Origin: Neurospora tetraspora
Taxonomy: Eukaryota; Ascomycota; Sordariomycetes; Sordariales; Sordariaceae
Assembly (NCBI RefSeq): GCF_033439725.1
Contig: NW_026944383.1
Span: 8,397,639 to 8,461,638 of the forward strand
Length of the DNA stretch: 64,000 nt
Direction: 5' to 3'
Position numbers and translations under genes: made by a program. This document shows positions 34,318 through 45,477 of the stretch, piece by piece. The first letter of the stretch is position 1. The number at the start of each line of letters is the position of its first letter. A model generated the notes under the pieces. The model saw only the letters and a program-made list of their open reading frames with translations. It was not told where the DNA came from and did not search any database.

Positions 34318-35856
34318 TCAGAACCTGCGTTTCTTCTTGGCCGGCCCCACGGCAGCTTTCTTCTCCAGCTCCTTCTGCAGCTCGGCTCGCTTCCGATCTG
34401 CTCGCTCCTCGGACGTTTCCCGTGGCTTGGGGGCCGCGCTAGGGCTCTTGCTTCTACCGCGACTGATAACCCTGCTGTCTGGCTTTGGAGACGGTGCTTT
34501 TCCAATCGTTCCCAGCTTGTGTCTCTTCGGCTGAGAAGCAGGGGGCGAAGATGGCGATCGTTCAGGTTCAGGTTCAGGTTCAGGCTCTTTCTGCTTCGCT
34601 TTACCGCCTATACCCCCTATGCGACCAAGTCCCCCCTTTTTGGGCGCAGGCTTGGACGAGGGAGGAGAAGGGGACGCGTCTTCCTCTGCTTCTGAAGCTG
34701 TTTCTGAGGCCATACCATTGTCCTCCTCGGGTATTGCTGGCGACGGTGAGCGGCTAGGCGGTCGCTTCCGGCCGCCAAGAGCGCCCAGTCGACGAGCCGG
34801 CGTGCTCTTCGGTGAGGCCCTGGTAGAACGAGGAGGTGGGCTCTGGGTCATCTGCACATCCTCGGCCTCGCCGTCCGATGTGGTGTCGTCATCGTCAATG
34901 ACTGTCTGACGCGTGGCGGTACCACGTCTCTTGTTCGCTGATCTGAGCCCAGGCGGCGTGGCTTGGACTTGGAAGTCGTCATCATCATCCCCTTTCGTTG
35001 GTGGTTCTGGCGGTGGAGGCGTCTGTGTTTCTCTCTTTGACCGTTCAGCGAGGACAACCTTTCTCCCTCTGCCGAGTTCGGTCCACCAGGTGTCTAGCAT
35101 GGTTGATGCTTCAAACTCCATTTCCGGGTTGTGCTTGAGGCCGGTTTCGCGAAAGACGGTGTCAAGGAGCGCAAGGATGTCCGTTGATCTGGTGGCTTCT
35201 TGCACTCCATCTTTTCTGAAGTCTGCTTCGACAAAGGGCGCGAGACCCTTGATCTTGCCTTCTGCTTCCTTCCTCTTGACTTTGCGTTTGCCTAACAGTT
35301 TGTTGAAGATGTGCTCGAGCCCCATACCGTTGGACTCCAGCTTGTCTACAAGTCTGTTAATAACGGCGTCCTTGTCTCGAATGGTGGTAATGAGATGATC
35401 GATCTCTCGTGCTCGAGCTTCGTGCGATTGGATCAGCGGCAACACGAGTTCCGTCGCAAGCGTAGAGGCAGGGCACTTTTTCAAGTACAGTGGCCACTTC
35501 AATGGCTTGAAAGGCTCGGGGAGAATGCAAGTAATATGAACCTCAATGAAATCGTCTTTGCCCTTGCTGAGAGTCAGAAACGTGTTGGGATGCTCTGGAT
35601 CGTCAATGTCGAAGGCAGCTCGGATCCAATCAAGCAACCTCTGCAAGTTATCATTGCCGTCTGTTGGGTCAATACTGGTGTCCTCAGCCGATGCTCTTCC
35701 CATAATGGGTCTCCTCTCCATGTTCTCCATCCAGACGTTGGCAAGATCGGTCAGGTGTACCTTGTATGACTGGGCCGTGAAGTCGGTGGCAACCAAAAGG
35801 TTGGGTATGCCCGGGACGGCGACCGGAAGCGGCCTCCATGGCGGAGAGTTCGACAT
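34318..35856 (-). CDS. nej1: XLF/Nej1-type non-homologous end-joining factor
   Basis: A single-exon protein of 512 residues. The N-terminal ~170 residues fit the XLF head domain (WRPLPV near the start, then YKVHLTDLANVWMENM and EDTSIDPTDGNDNLQRLL), and residues ~150-230 form the helical coiled-coil stalk. The remaining half is disordered, rich in Ser, Pro, Lys and acidic runs, with an EPEPEPEPE stretch. The chain ends PAKKKRRF. A basic cluster plus terminal aromatic resembles the Ku-binding motif of XLF proteins. XLF works with XRCC4/Lif1 and ligase IV to align broken ends bound by Ku in the nucleus. It is longer than human XLF (299 residues) because of the disordered tail. The symbol follows the yeast homologue and is by homology only. 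Confidence 0.85.
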   Translation of the reverse strand: MSNSPPWRPLPVAVPGIPNLLVATDFTAQSYKVHLTDLANVWMENMERRPIMGRASAEDTSIDPTDGNDNLQRLLDWIRAAFDIDDPEHPNTFLTLSKGKDDFIEVHITCILPEPFKPLKWPLYLKKCPASTLATELVLPLIQSHEARAREIDHLITTIRDKDAVINRLVDKLESNGMGLEHIFNKLLGKRKVKRKEAEGKIKGLAPFVEADFRKDGVQEATRSTDILALLDTVFRETGLKHNPEMEFEASTMLDTWWTELGRGRKVVLAERSKRETQTPPPPEPPTKGDDDDDFQVQATPPGLRSANKRRGTATRQTVIDDDDTTSDGEAEDVQMTQSPPPRSTRASPKSTPARRLGALGGRKRPPSRSPSPAIPEEDNGMASETASEAEEDASPSPPSSKPAPKKGGLGRIGGIGGKAKQKEPEPEPEPERSPSSPPASQPKRHKLGTIGKAPSPKPDSRVISRGRSKSPSAAPKPRETSEERADRKRAELQKELEKKAAVGPAKKKRRF

Positions 35857-38208
35857 ATTGGATAGCTGGCCAATGATCGGAATCGAATCGCAGACGGAGA
35901 CGGTCGGGGCTGTTCAGAGTGTCCGGGTGCTGGGTGAAGCATGAGTTAGACAGGAACGGGAGAACATCGCAGCAAAGACATGCCAGGGTCAGTGGAACGG
36001 ACGCACTAGGTGCTTTGATGAGGCTCCGGAGGGTATGCTAAGACAACCTACCTGATGCTGTGGAATGAGAAGCAGCTGTATCAGTACTTGGTTGTAACAC
36101 GGCGTGAGTTCGATAGCGTGTTGAGCCTCTTAACGCCTAGGCGGCGAGATACGCGGTGGCTTCGGTCCCTTGCGGTACTCTTGACAACAGCTGCGGGGCG
36201 TCGTAGGAGAATGTGGTGATAACTAGGCGCAGTATGTTGGTCTGTCTGTCAAGGCAGCTTCATTAGCCAAAGTGAACCCAGCCATGACGTATCTGGTCAT
36301 AAGGAGGGCCTAGGCCATCCATTTGGGATCAGCCTTTTGATTTGGAATCTTTATCGTACGCTGTATCACAGTCTCACAGTCTCACAGTCATACCATCCAT
36401 GTGGGAGCTCCTGGTATCGTCCTTGGGGCCCAGAAGAGCCTCTTGTATAGGAAATGAGGCGGGCGAAGTGTTGCAGAGTGTCAATGGTACCACTTGGTGT
36501 CTTCTTGGCTGTCCACCGTTGCGAACAAGGCTGAGCGATCCAGTTCTAATCGGAAGCCGTCAGGACTCTGGGACGAAAGATGCCTGGTATATTGAACGGG
36601 AGCTCACCTCTGGGAAAGATCGGGCCGGAATAGCGAGGAGCCTCAAGCGCGCGGGTGTCGGCCGACAAGACGATGCAATGCCGGGACTTGGGTTGTCTGT
36701 GTCACGGTGCACAGCGAGAAGGGCAGATGTAGCGACCTTTGGTGCCGCACTGTCCTGATTGTCGTGGAAGGGTGAGATTAGTCGTGAGGTTGAGCCTCTC
36801 GTCGTCGTGGTGTTGGTTCGGCCCCTCAGTGGCAGCAATCGAGTCGCCCAGATCCAAGCTGACCGGAGCCGTCGTGACCAAGGCTGAAAAGGGTTTCCCC
36901 AATGGAGAGCTTCACTGCAGTGACAGGGCGGCGTCAGAAGTTCCGTTTGTCAAAGGCTCCTTCCTGCTCTTTGGATCCGATTCGCGATTGTGATGTCAAG
37001 AACAGGAAGGAACGTTGAGAGTCCGTGCACGGTGGCTGCTTGCATGCAGGCAGCAGTGCTTCACCGTCCGTCTTCTCACCTAGGTGTACAAGGCCACTAA
37101 CGACCCGGGCCATGAACGGTCAACCCCCCTGCAAAGGCGTAAAGTATTCAGTAGGCCTTTCCACTACATACTTGTAAATGAATTTAATCTCTTATTTAAG
37201 TTGCCCTCCATAAATTCCAGTGTTAACATGGAAAAGCAGTGAGACTGAGAATTTGTTGTCCTGCCGCTAACGTCGCCACGCTTAAGGCCCCGCGAAATCT
37301 GTTAGTCCCTAAACAGACGAGATGCATGACAACGGGGAACGATTGGAACAACCTAGCACTACTCCTTTATTCTGGTGTTCAAATGTCACTTTCCATTGAA
37401 AATCTGCTGCATATCAAGTTGCGAGCACATTACCTTGATGAGGCGAAAAGTGTATTGGCCCGGAGAGTGTACATGAGCAAAGAATGTCCTATGCCCTATG
37501 TCCCGGGTCCGACAGCCCGGATCGGAGATGTGGATCCCGGTGAGGCCCGGATATATGGGGCTAGACCGTCAGGGTCACCGGAGACCTACCTTTAGACAAC
37601 GACCTTCTAATCCCATTTGTCACGTGGTGTAGAGTACGATCATCGATGGGGTAGGAGTGGATGGTGTCGATATAGTTGCAAATTATTCACTGGAGACAAG
37701 CAATGCATTGTTGCTTTGTTCTCTGCTCAGTGATCTGGTTCTTGGCGTGGTGTCTTCTTTCACAGGCATGAACGAGGGCCACGGAGAGGCATCTAGACAT
37801 CATGATTTCGGTCTAAATACTTGCGAGAGCTAGGTAATGCTTTTTGGGACCATTGTGTATCAAAGGTGGACGAATGGAAGTCTGATCTCGCTTTGTTCTT
37901 TCCGAGCAGGTGGGTTGAGGTGCCTGGGCACTCACTGCACGAGTTCCTTGGCGCGGGGGTTGCAACTTGCAAACCAAACACGTGCTTTCGTGAGTTGGTC
38001 GCGATTACAAGTAACTCTGTTCTTTCCAACTGCGACTTTCTTTTTTTGCGTCTTGGAGGGGCGACGCGTCACGGTCCCCTGCGGTGCCGTACATAACTTA
38101 CTTGGAACCCCCGCATCGTTGATCTCTACTTTGACATCTTCACCAACCGCACCGGTTTGCACCCAGGATCGCATCAGCAGAACAACACGCGAAATTCATC
38201 ACCCAGTC
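35857..38208. other. Intergenic, divergent promoters
   Basis: This is 2.35 kb between the divergently transcribed end-joining gene and the DUF7918-type gene. Frames at 36342-36758, 37239-37595 and 37837-38208 lack protein character. The last is open upstream of the chosen ATG at 38209 but reads as 5' leader. No tRNA or repeat was recognised. Confidence 0.6.
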
Positions 38209-39433
38209 ATGGCCATCTTGAGCTGCTTTCCCGGGCTCAAGGCCAACGTTAGGGTCGGCGGTGAGCTAGCAAAGGAGTATGATGCACCGCCTGAAGAGGT
38301 CGAGGCGCGCTCGAAAACGTTCGAATTTCATAAGCTGCGCTCAAGGGTCGGCGAGGGAACACCTTACTCATTGAGCTACATCGAAGCGAAGCCGGGCGAG
38401 TCCTTCGAATTTGTCATCGACACCAGGAGCATCAAGCTTGAGCGTAGTGAAAAGCCTCAGAAGTTCCAAGTGACTGCCGTTCTGGACGGATTCAGGGCGC
38501 ATCCGAAACTGTTCAGCAGCGAAGTTTTCACGTTCAGTAAATGTCTTACTGGCAGCCCCAAGACTGACTTTTCAGAGACAACGTTCAACTTTGCTGCTCT
38601 CGAAATTTGTAGGGTCATCCTCGCTGAATTATTTCCAGTGGGATAATGTTCTCCATTATGCCTTGTCGCTGACAGATTGACATTGCAGTGGAAAAGCCGG
38701 TGCCGGAGAAGGACATCAAGAAGCAGATCGAAGAGGCCAATAACTACGGCACACTCCTTATCAAACTCGATCTGATCCATACCAAACCAGGATCGCCGCA
38801 ACCAATCAACTTTGACCTCGCTACACCCAAGCCGCCTGTTCTGGAGGTGGCCGAGAAGATTTTGAAAGGAAAAGCAGTGGACAGCAAAACCACGTAAGCG
38901 GCCAAAATATACCGAAGGAGTCAGTAGCATTACTGGCAAGCTCATTACTTACACGCGTCTAGTTTCCAGTCACAGCGGATCTATGTACCCTCCTTCGTTG
39001 GCATCGACTACGCCGATAGCAAGCGGCGGCCCTTTGCAATTTTTGAGTTCCGATACCGAACAATGGGTGAGTAACAAGTCGGGCCGCAGCACCCCAACAC
39101 CGCAGGTATCAAAAGAACCTTTGCTCACGGAACATTACAGAGGGCCTTATCCGAGAGTTTATTGTGCCCCGGCCCGAAGAAGTTATCGATGTCGAGGAGG
39201 AGTACATGGTACGCATCGCCCTTGCGTTCTCAAGATCTACTGTCCCAAACCAAAACACGCTGGGCTAACTGCTGGATGTTTTGTGACAGCGTATCAAGCA
39301 TATCAAGCCCGAAATTGCCGTCGAAGCCCGTGGTATCAAGAGAGAGCCCATGGACGCAGCTCTGTTTGCTGCCCGCTACAAACAGCGCCGGTTGGAAGAC
39401 GGCAAGGTCGAGATCGATCTGACAGACGACTAA
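38209..39433 (+). CDS. DUF7918-type nuclear-like protein, five exons
   Basis: Exons at 38209-38608, 38689-38893, 38963-39066, 39141-39208 and 39290-39433 join in frame to give about 306 residues. Donors include GTAGGG, GTAAGC, GTGAGT and GTACGC. The start MAILSCFPGLKANVRVGG was chosen because the family usually opens with a short lead into a V-x-V-x-G strand. The family mark R-R-P-F-A-I-F-E-F-R-Y-R-T lies near residue 225. Function is unknown for DUF7918 proteins, which are common in ascomycetes and basidiomycetes. The tail holds two psi-K-x-E sites (IKPE, IKRE) and ends VEIDLTDD, which resembles a SUMO-interaction motif. Exon 1 is the least certain at its 3' end. Confidence 0.8.
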
Positions 39434-41768
39434 GGTTTACACTACACATGTGTCGGTATTCGTCAAGCTGGTTCAACCAATGTTTCTTTTTCTGAGGAGG
39501 ACTTTTTGCGCTGTCATTCAACGTACAGAGGGGCCAAAAAGGCACGGAGCGAGGAGCAAAAGGCGTCACGGGGGTTGACTGCTGGTCTTGTTATTGCGAT
39601 TGTTGGGGAGTGGCACTTGTTTCCAACTATGAAGACGAGAGAGGCAGAATCTGCTGTTTGTCCAATGACTTTCTAGCAACTGTATTTGGGATCCCAAGAA
39701 CTAGGTAGTTCCCGCTTTTTCGGTTTACTCGGTTCGCCAGTACAGGTGATATTGGGCATCATCTTTCCGCACCCTAACTGACTTCCCATATAACTGTAGC
39801 TCCTTCTCTTGTGCATATCATGCTTTGTTCGAAGATCGGTCAATAACAGCAAAGCGAAGCGGGAGAAAGTATTCGTTGAACAGCGCTAGGGGATCGAGAG
39901 TCGCGCGGGTGTACGATTCCATTGCTTCGATGAAATCGGATACGTATGAGCTCGTGGCGCTGAAGGCATTGGTATGGGATGAAGGGAACGGCCTTGTATA
40001 TAGACTTGTGGACTCGTAGTTCTTGCTCGTGAGCATCGGTAGATCGGTAGGAGACTCGCAATCTCGTGGTGTCGAGGTATTGGGGTATGTAGAGCGCATG
40101 GTGGACGGCGGCATTGTCGCGGTTGATACTCGAGGGCAGCAGGAAATTTGAACAGTCGCGAGGTTGGATATTGGGTATTGCTCCTGTTAAAAGCGAGTAT
40201 TGTTAGCTTGTTGTCTCGCCTGAAGTGGTGTGGGAGGCCGAGGGAAGTGGCCGAAACGAAGAGAGGGTACTTGGACACTCGTTCATAATTCGGCAACGAG
40301 GCGTCGTGTGGAAGATCTAAACCACAATTGTGATAAAAGCGGGAGCTTAAGATGCCAGACCCTTCAATGAAAGGCAGAACTGTGGTATGGACGAGACGTG
40401 GATGTTCCCCATTCCCGTCAATTTCGCTGTGTAGGCAAAGTTTCGTTGTCGGTCCCACTTTCCTTCCCGGGGACCAGGCGGGGAGGAGACCTTGATGGCT
40501 GCGCGTCTGGCGCGTCTGCATCCCGTTTGTTGCCTTGCCAGCCAAAGCACGTCCAGCGTGTCCTGGGATGTGCAATGTCGCGCCTTGTGTCAATCTATTC
40601 CAGTCAGATCTATCTGGGTGCGCGATGCTGACAAGAGAAACCAACGATGTTCCACCTCTCGTCGCTGAGGGAACGAATAACCACGAGCACCGGTCGGGCT
40701 ATCGCTTCCATCACTCGCCATCATCCTGTACCCGTCCAGGTCTGCAGCCCTTTTCTGGCACTCGAATGCCACAAGCGCTGATAGCGATAAGGAAAGGGGA
40801 AAGGACGGGAACGGACGCGAAACGCGTGTGAAAGACAGGAGCTGGGTCAGTACGTATTGATGGTGTACGCGTTCGGTCCTGGCCGCCCTTTCCTGGTTGC
40901 TCTTGCCTTCTTTGCTTGTCGTTCCGAGTCAGCTTTCGTCCAGGCAGCCTTCGCGCAGCCTCCAGCCTGCAGCGTTGCCTTGTCATCCACTCCTCCCTGA
41001 CACAGCACCATCGTCTCTGACTTTAAGCTGCCATCCAATATGCCATGGTCAGCAGTCACGATGTCTTTCACTTTGGGGAAACACCCGACAGCAATAAAAA
41101 CCGCAACAACTGCTACGGGATCCACAAACGCCGGAGAAAGCTCCCTCTGTCGTGGCCCCCGCCGCGCCGACGACCCCTTCCGGAACGATGGGCACACGGC
41201 CATACGCCTAATGCGCACATAAGTTTTCAGAGTCATCAATCCCAATGGACCCCTTGTTGGTCAAGAGCGACTGTGATGAACGGAGATCTGGGGCAATAGT
41301 TGCCCATCTGCTTTTCTTCCGCTTGCTAACTTTGATTCTAACAGACTTCCCGGTTGTTGACGATGCAGCGTATCCTCCTTCGTTCAGACGAGACCACAGG
41401 TGGCAACCACGAACAGACAATGATAATCCATGCCACATCCACCAGGTTCCGCGGCTCCCTGGGCCCGAGCTTCCCTACATACTCGGCTCGCTATATAAGG
41501 TAGCGTTGACCTTCGTGTCGCTCCTTGCCATTTGACCTAGTTGCGGGACAAGATCACTTGAGTTGCGCAAAATATGGGAGGACTCGCCTTAAGCAAGGAA
41601 TAAATTTCTGGAAACGACGCGCGGTTTTCCTTTTCCAACTCCGCTCCCGTGACAAAACCACATCAACCATCCTTCCAACTCTTCAAGCTGGTCTATTATC
41701 CCGTCATTCAAGCTACATAGCTTCGCCTCTTCGAGTAACGATCACCACGAAAAGCATATCCAATTCTG
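39434..41768. other. Intergenic region, no gene recognised
   Basis: This is 2.3 kb between two genes on the same strand. Long frames on both strands (39886-40644 minus, 252 codons) overlap each other and have no recognisable domain. The part nearest 41769 should hold the promoter of the next gene; a TATATAAGG at about 41491 is a possible TATA element. Confidence 0.5.
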
Positions 41769-42884
41769 ATGGCGCCGAACTTCCAGAAGCAGATTGAAGC
41801 CCTCCAACATCAAATCGAACATTCTAGCAAAGCCCACATTTCAGAGCTTGGGAAGATTCAAAGCCAGGCTGCAATGTTCCAGGAGGAGATTGAATCTTTG
41901 CGGCAGCAGGTCCAAGATGCCAATGCTGCTCGCGAAAAGGCAATGAAAGTTAAAAATCCTGCTTCTCGACTTTTGCAGGCCATACCTATCCGGCAGGCCG
42001 TGGACGACAAGTCTCGGCCACAGATATCATTCGCACAGTTCTGCAACTTTTTCGCATCCGGTCCTCAACTCCCCGAAGAAGACTGGTACGCAATTGTCCC
42101 TCACCTCACCACTCAGAAACCGTCAACATCTTGCGAACTTCCTCTGCCCACCGAGTTCTGGGAGGTTAGTGACACCTGGGGTCCTGAACGAGCAAGTTAT
42201 CCCTCGGTCGCTTCCGACGGGGTGCTGGAATCATGCTTGGGTCTCTATGCCGTCTTGAAAGATTCTTCCCGTCAGGATTGTGACTGGCGGAACATGGCCC
42301 TCTTGTCCGTGCGTCAGTTGATGAAGGAGATGCTCAGCAGGGGCATCGTCTACAAGGGGCTTATTTCTCTGATTGCCAACATGGTCATCGGGCTCGTCGA
42401 GACGAAAAAGCTGCAGAAGGACGATCCCTTGCTGTTCGCTATTTGGCAAGTCGTTGCCTGTGCGGACGAGATGCTGACCAATTTGTTGTCCTCGGAAAGA
42501 AGGGCGTTCAGGGATATTCTTACCGGAGCCTGGTCCGATATTTCTCGTTCCATCATGTTTCACACACAAACAGAGGATCACAAGGACATTCGCCCTTTCG
42601 ACCTTGTTCTACAGGCATCACTCAAGCCAGGCCGCATCTATTACCACACCTCCAAGGTTGGAGTAGTTGTGAATAGGGATATGGATAGCAATCAGCGGCG
42701 GTACATTGTGCTTGACTTTGATACCAGGAGACTCCGTGTCGTGGAGGGGGAAAGATGGGATGTGAAGGATACTGGGACTCTGGTTGATGTTAAACTCCTT
42801 GGAAATGATGCAGGGACTGGTTACTGCTTTGAGATTGACAGACAATCGTGGGAGCTATTGATATCAGATACGCTGGACGGTTAA
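41769..42884 (+). CDS. Conserved-looking protein with N-terminal coiled coil, function unknown
   Basis: An intronless frame of 371 residues. Residues 3-62 are a heptad-rich helix (FQKQIEALQHQIEHSSKAH and on to EEIESLRQQVQDANAAREKA), likely a coiled coil for dimerisation. The remainder is globular in composition, with a helical middle (MALLSVRQLMKEMLSRGIVY, then ISLIANMVIGLVETK) and a beta-rich end (GVVVNRDMDSNQRRYIVLDF). No signal peptide or membrane segment is seen. I do not recognise the family. Codon use is even and the frame covers 1.1 kb without a shadow of equal length, so I believe it is real. Confidence 0.75.
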   Translation: MAPNFQKQIEALQHQIEHSSKAHISELGKIQSQAAMFQEEIESLRQQVQDANAAREKAMKVKNPASRLLQAIPIRQAVDDKSRPQISFAQFCNFFASGPQLPEEDWYAIVPHLTTQKPSTSCELPLPTEFWEVSDTWGPERASYPSVASDGVLESCLGLYAVLKDSSRQDCDWRNMALLSVRQLMKEMLSRGIVYKGLISLIANMVIGLVETKKLQKDDPLLFAIWQVVACADEMLTNLLSSERRAFRDILTGAWSDISRSIMFHTQTEDHKDIRPFDLVLQASLKPGRIYYHTSKVGVVVNRDMDSNQRRYIVLDFDTRRLRVVEGERWDVKDTGTLVDVKLLGNDAGTGYCFEIDRQSWELLISDTLDG

Positions 42885-44523
42885 ATACTTATATTCTTCT
42901 TCAAGTCAAGATGGTTTACTCCCCACTTCTGGAGCTGTCGGTCATGCACAAATAGGTAATAGACAACACATATAGTACCTTTAGCCCAATGTCAATGGAC
43001 AACGCCTAGAAATGCAAGTAGTCTACTCTCAAGTCCCAGACGGACCGGAAAACACTTTGGCTAGCATAGGTAGCCTGTCAGGCCAGCACTTGATGCCGTT
43101 TATGCTTCGCTCTCCCAGGTATGACCCGATATTCAAATCCCGGATGAGGTCATAAGCAAGGCTAAGATCTTGGCATGGCCGATTAACGAAAGCGGTGGTG
43201 ATGCTCTCGCTCACTTCGTAAAGGGCAAAGTCAAAGAAATCTTGCAATTCTGGGAGTATCGCACAGACGGGTGTCTTCCCATACATTGGGGACTTTTTGC
43301 GCCGACAGTATACAGACGGGTCCTGTCCGGCTACGTTGGCATCGTCAGCTCAAGTTACCCTGGAAACGTTGATGCGTGCAGCCTTGTAAGTGTTGTGGGG
43401 CCAACCGAGCATCCCTGCACCTTGTCAGCCTTACGACGGGTTAATTTTGCTGTAGCGCCTGCAGGCTCCTGCAAGGCACTGATAGCCGCTAAACTCCAGG
43501 GCTATTAATGCCGCTTCAGTGGGCTGGTCCTGCCCCTCTGCAAATGACGGGAAATGAACGCAAGGCTTGACCCACCCGTCAACAAATCGAACCCGACCTC
43601 CCGCCTCTTTCAATGTTCCACGCAACCGAGAGCAACCAAGTCGCTAGGGAACAGGAGTCGACCAACACAACCGAGATATCAACGTCCGCACATCAGTGAG
43701 TCCAACCTAACGGCCTGACCTGGGTATTTCGGAAGAGACTGGAGAGATGGGAAGCTGACGTTCGACCACACAGGCAGGGAACCATCGGGCTCACGCACCG
43801 AACTCGAGGCATGTAGCGACCGATCGAGCGACCGACCGAAATCCAAACCCACCCAGACACCTAGACAGGCGTACCGGTTCGCGACATAGAGTCCACTTTA
43901 CCGTCTTCTGTCCAATCAAGGCAGCGAGCTTGCCGATTTGCGCTCGTGCTGGACAACTTTAGGCCCATCTGCTCAATCTCGCCCGCGATTCTGCCAACAG
44001 GCCTTCCGAGGATCACAATTCGCCCCGATGTCCAGCGTTGGGCTCGAGACAGGATTGACGATAAGCACAGTCTAGGGCCTGTTACATGACGAATACTGAT
44101 ATACCCGCTGTTTCGTCTCTCAGCCGGACATTCCCTCCCTCGATGGATCTATACCTTGGAACAAAGTTGCAAAAACGAGAAGCTTCTCTTCAAACATCTG
44201 CTACTATCAAGAAGACCGAGACTCCGGCGTTTGAAGCCGCGGCGATTCTTACAAGGGAAAGGGCATGACACAAGAACTGGACACTTGACTGACGTCCTTT
44301 TTGGCAAGCTATTTGCTTCAAAACAGCCCGCGCTGAATGCAAGACCTGTTGCCGCATTGATAACTCGGCTCAATGACTAGCATTACTTTCCGCGGCTATA
44401 GTTGTGGGCGCTTCGTTTGGTCTAACGAAATAGGTACTCCGAATGTACCTCGGAAAGAGAGCATAAACCCTTCCGTCGTTTCTCGACCCAAACTGTCCGG
44501 CCACAACCTCTAACCTGAAAACA
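42885..44523. other. Intergenic between convergent genes
   Basis: This 1.6 kb holds only short frames on both strands (up to 112 codons at 43170-43508). A run of CGACCGA-type repeats occurs near 43820-43840. Nothing else was recognised. Confidence 0.55.
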
Positions 44524-45477
44524 TCAACTCACACTGGGTCCAAAGGGCGGCACAGCTACCTCCGGCTCCGGCTCAGCATACACTTCCGTCTTTCGCAACT
44601 CCTTCAAATTCCTCATAATTACCGCCCTCTCGTTCGTCTTCGGATCCCTATACCTATTTCCATGCCTATGCATCGCCCTAACACTCAAAGCACACTCCTT
44701 CGTAATAGGATACAGCCCATCCTTCATGTAACCACTCATCAAGGTCTCCCCAGTCCGTCCCAATACAATATCCGGCCATGACTGATTGGTAGTACGAAAA
44801 GGTGGGAGTCCGCTCCGGGAGGCAACGAAGATGTTGAAGTCCTGTAGGAGACGTTGGAGGTAGCTGTGCGTAGGGCGTGCTAGACAGTCGTCAAACGAAT
44901 GGGAGAGAGTATTGCAGAGCGGGCAGCCCAGAATGTCCCCGTGACTGGAGGAGAAGCTGCAGTAGAGGAGTGGGTGACTTTTGGCATCGTCGAGACGGTG
45001 GCATTCGACGCACCAGGCGCAGGAAGGGCCGTCGTAGGGCGTGGGCTGGGAAGGATGGGAGGAGCTGAATGATCCAGAGGTAGGGACACGCGCAGGTGAG
45101 AGAAACCCTGTCTGAAATGTTGTAAGTTGTTGGTAGATGTTTAATTTTCTTTCTAGTTGCTTCATGCGCTCCTCAAGGTAGGCTGGAGGGCCGACGTCTA
45201 GGATGTAGGAGGGCAAGGACAAGGGATGACCTATGGTCGCCGTGAAGGTGGCGCCGGGTACTCGTTTGGTGAGGAAGTCGACAAGTTTACTAGCTTGAAC
45301 GGGATCACAGTCCACCAATGCTACGATGTCGTCAGGAAGTCCCGCGTTGGTGAGGATGTCCCGCATATGTTGACGTTGCGCCTCTCTGTTGCGGTTGGAT
45401 TGTTCAAAGTCGCCGGCGCGACTGTGACCTTCGCCACGGCCGTTGCCATCGCTACCGATGTCAGATGCAGAGTCCAT
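44524..45477 (-). CDS. Protein with CCHC zinc knuckle and Cys/His cluster, function unknown
   Basis: An intronless frame of 317 residues. Residues ~100-120 form a short coiled coil (LEERMKQLERKLNIYQQL). A Cys/His-rich region follows: CAWCVECH at 153-160, a Cys at 173, then CPLCNTLSHSFDDC at 185-198. The latter fits the CX2CX4HX4C retroviral-type zinc knuckle exactly. Such knuckles usually bind RNA or single-stranded DNA; gag proteins of retroelements use them too. The C-terminal third is basic and ends in a short acidic/proline tail. No integrase or reverse transcriptase lies nearby, and the region shows no RIP, so it is not an obvious retroelement remnant. It may be a domesticated gag-like protein (inference). 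Confidence 0.7.
   Translation of the reverse strand: MDSASDIGSDGNGRGEGHSRAGDFEQSNRNREAQRQHMRDILTNAGLPDDIVALVDCDPVQASKLVDFLTKRVPGATFTATIGHPLSLPSYILDVGPPAYLEERMKQLERKLNIYQQLTTFQTGFLSPARVPTSGSFSSSHPSQPTPYDGPSCAWCVECHRLDDAKSHPLLYCSFSSSHGDILGCPLCNTLSHSFDDCLARPTHSYLQRLLQDFNIFVASRSGLPPFRTTNQSWPDIVLGRTGETLMSGYMKDGLYPITKECALSVRAMHRHGNRYRDPKTNERAVIMRNLKELRKTEVYAEPEPEVAVPPFGPSVS

Noticed and set aside
39886-40644. Minus frame of 252 codons
   Set aside because: His/Arg/Pro-rich with no domain or conserved-looking segment, and overlapped by plus-strand frames.
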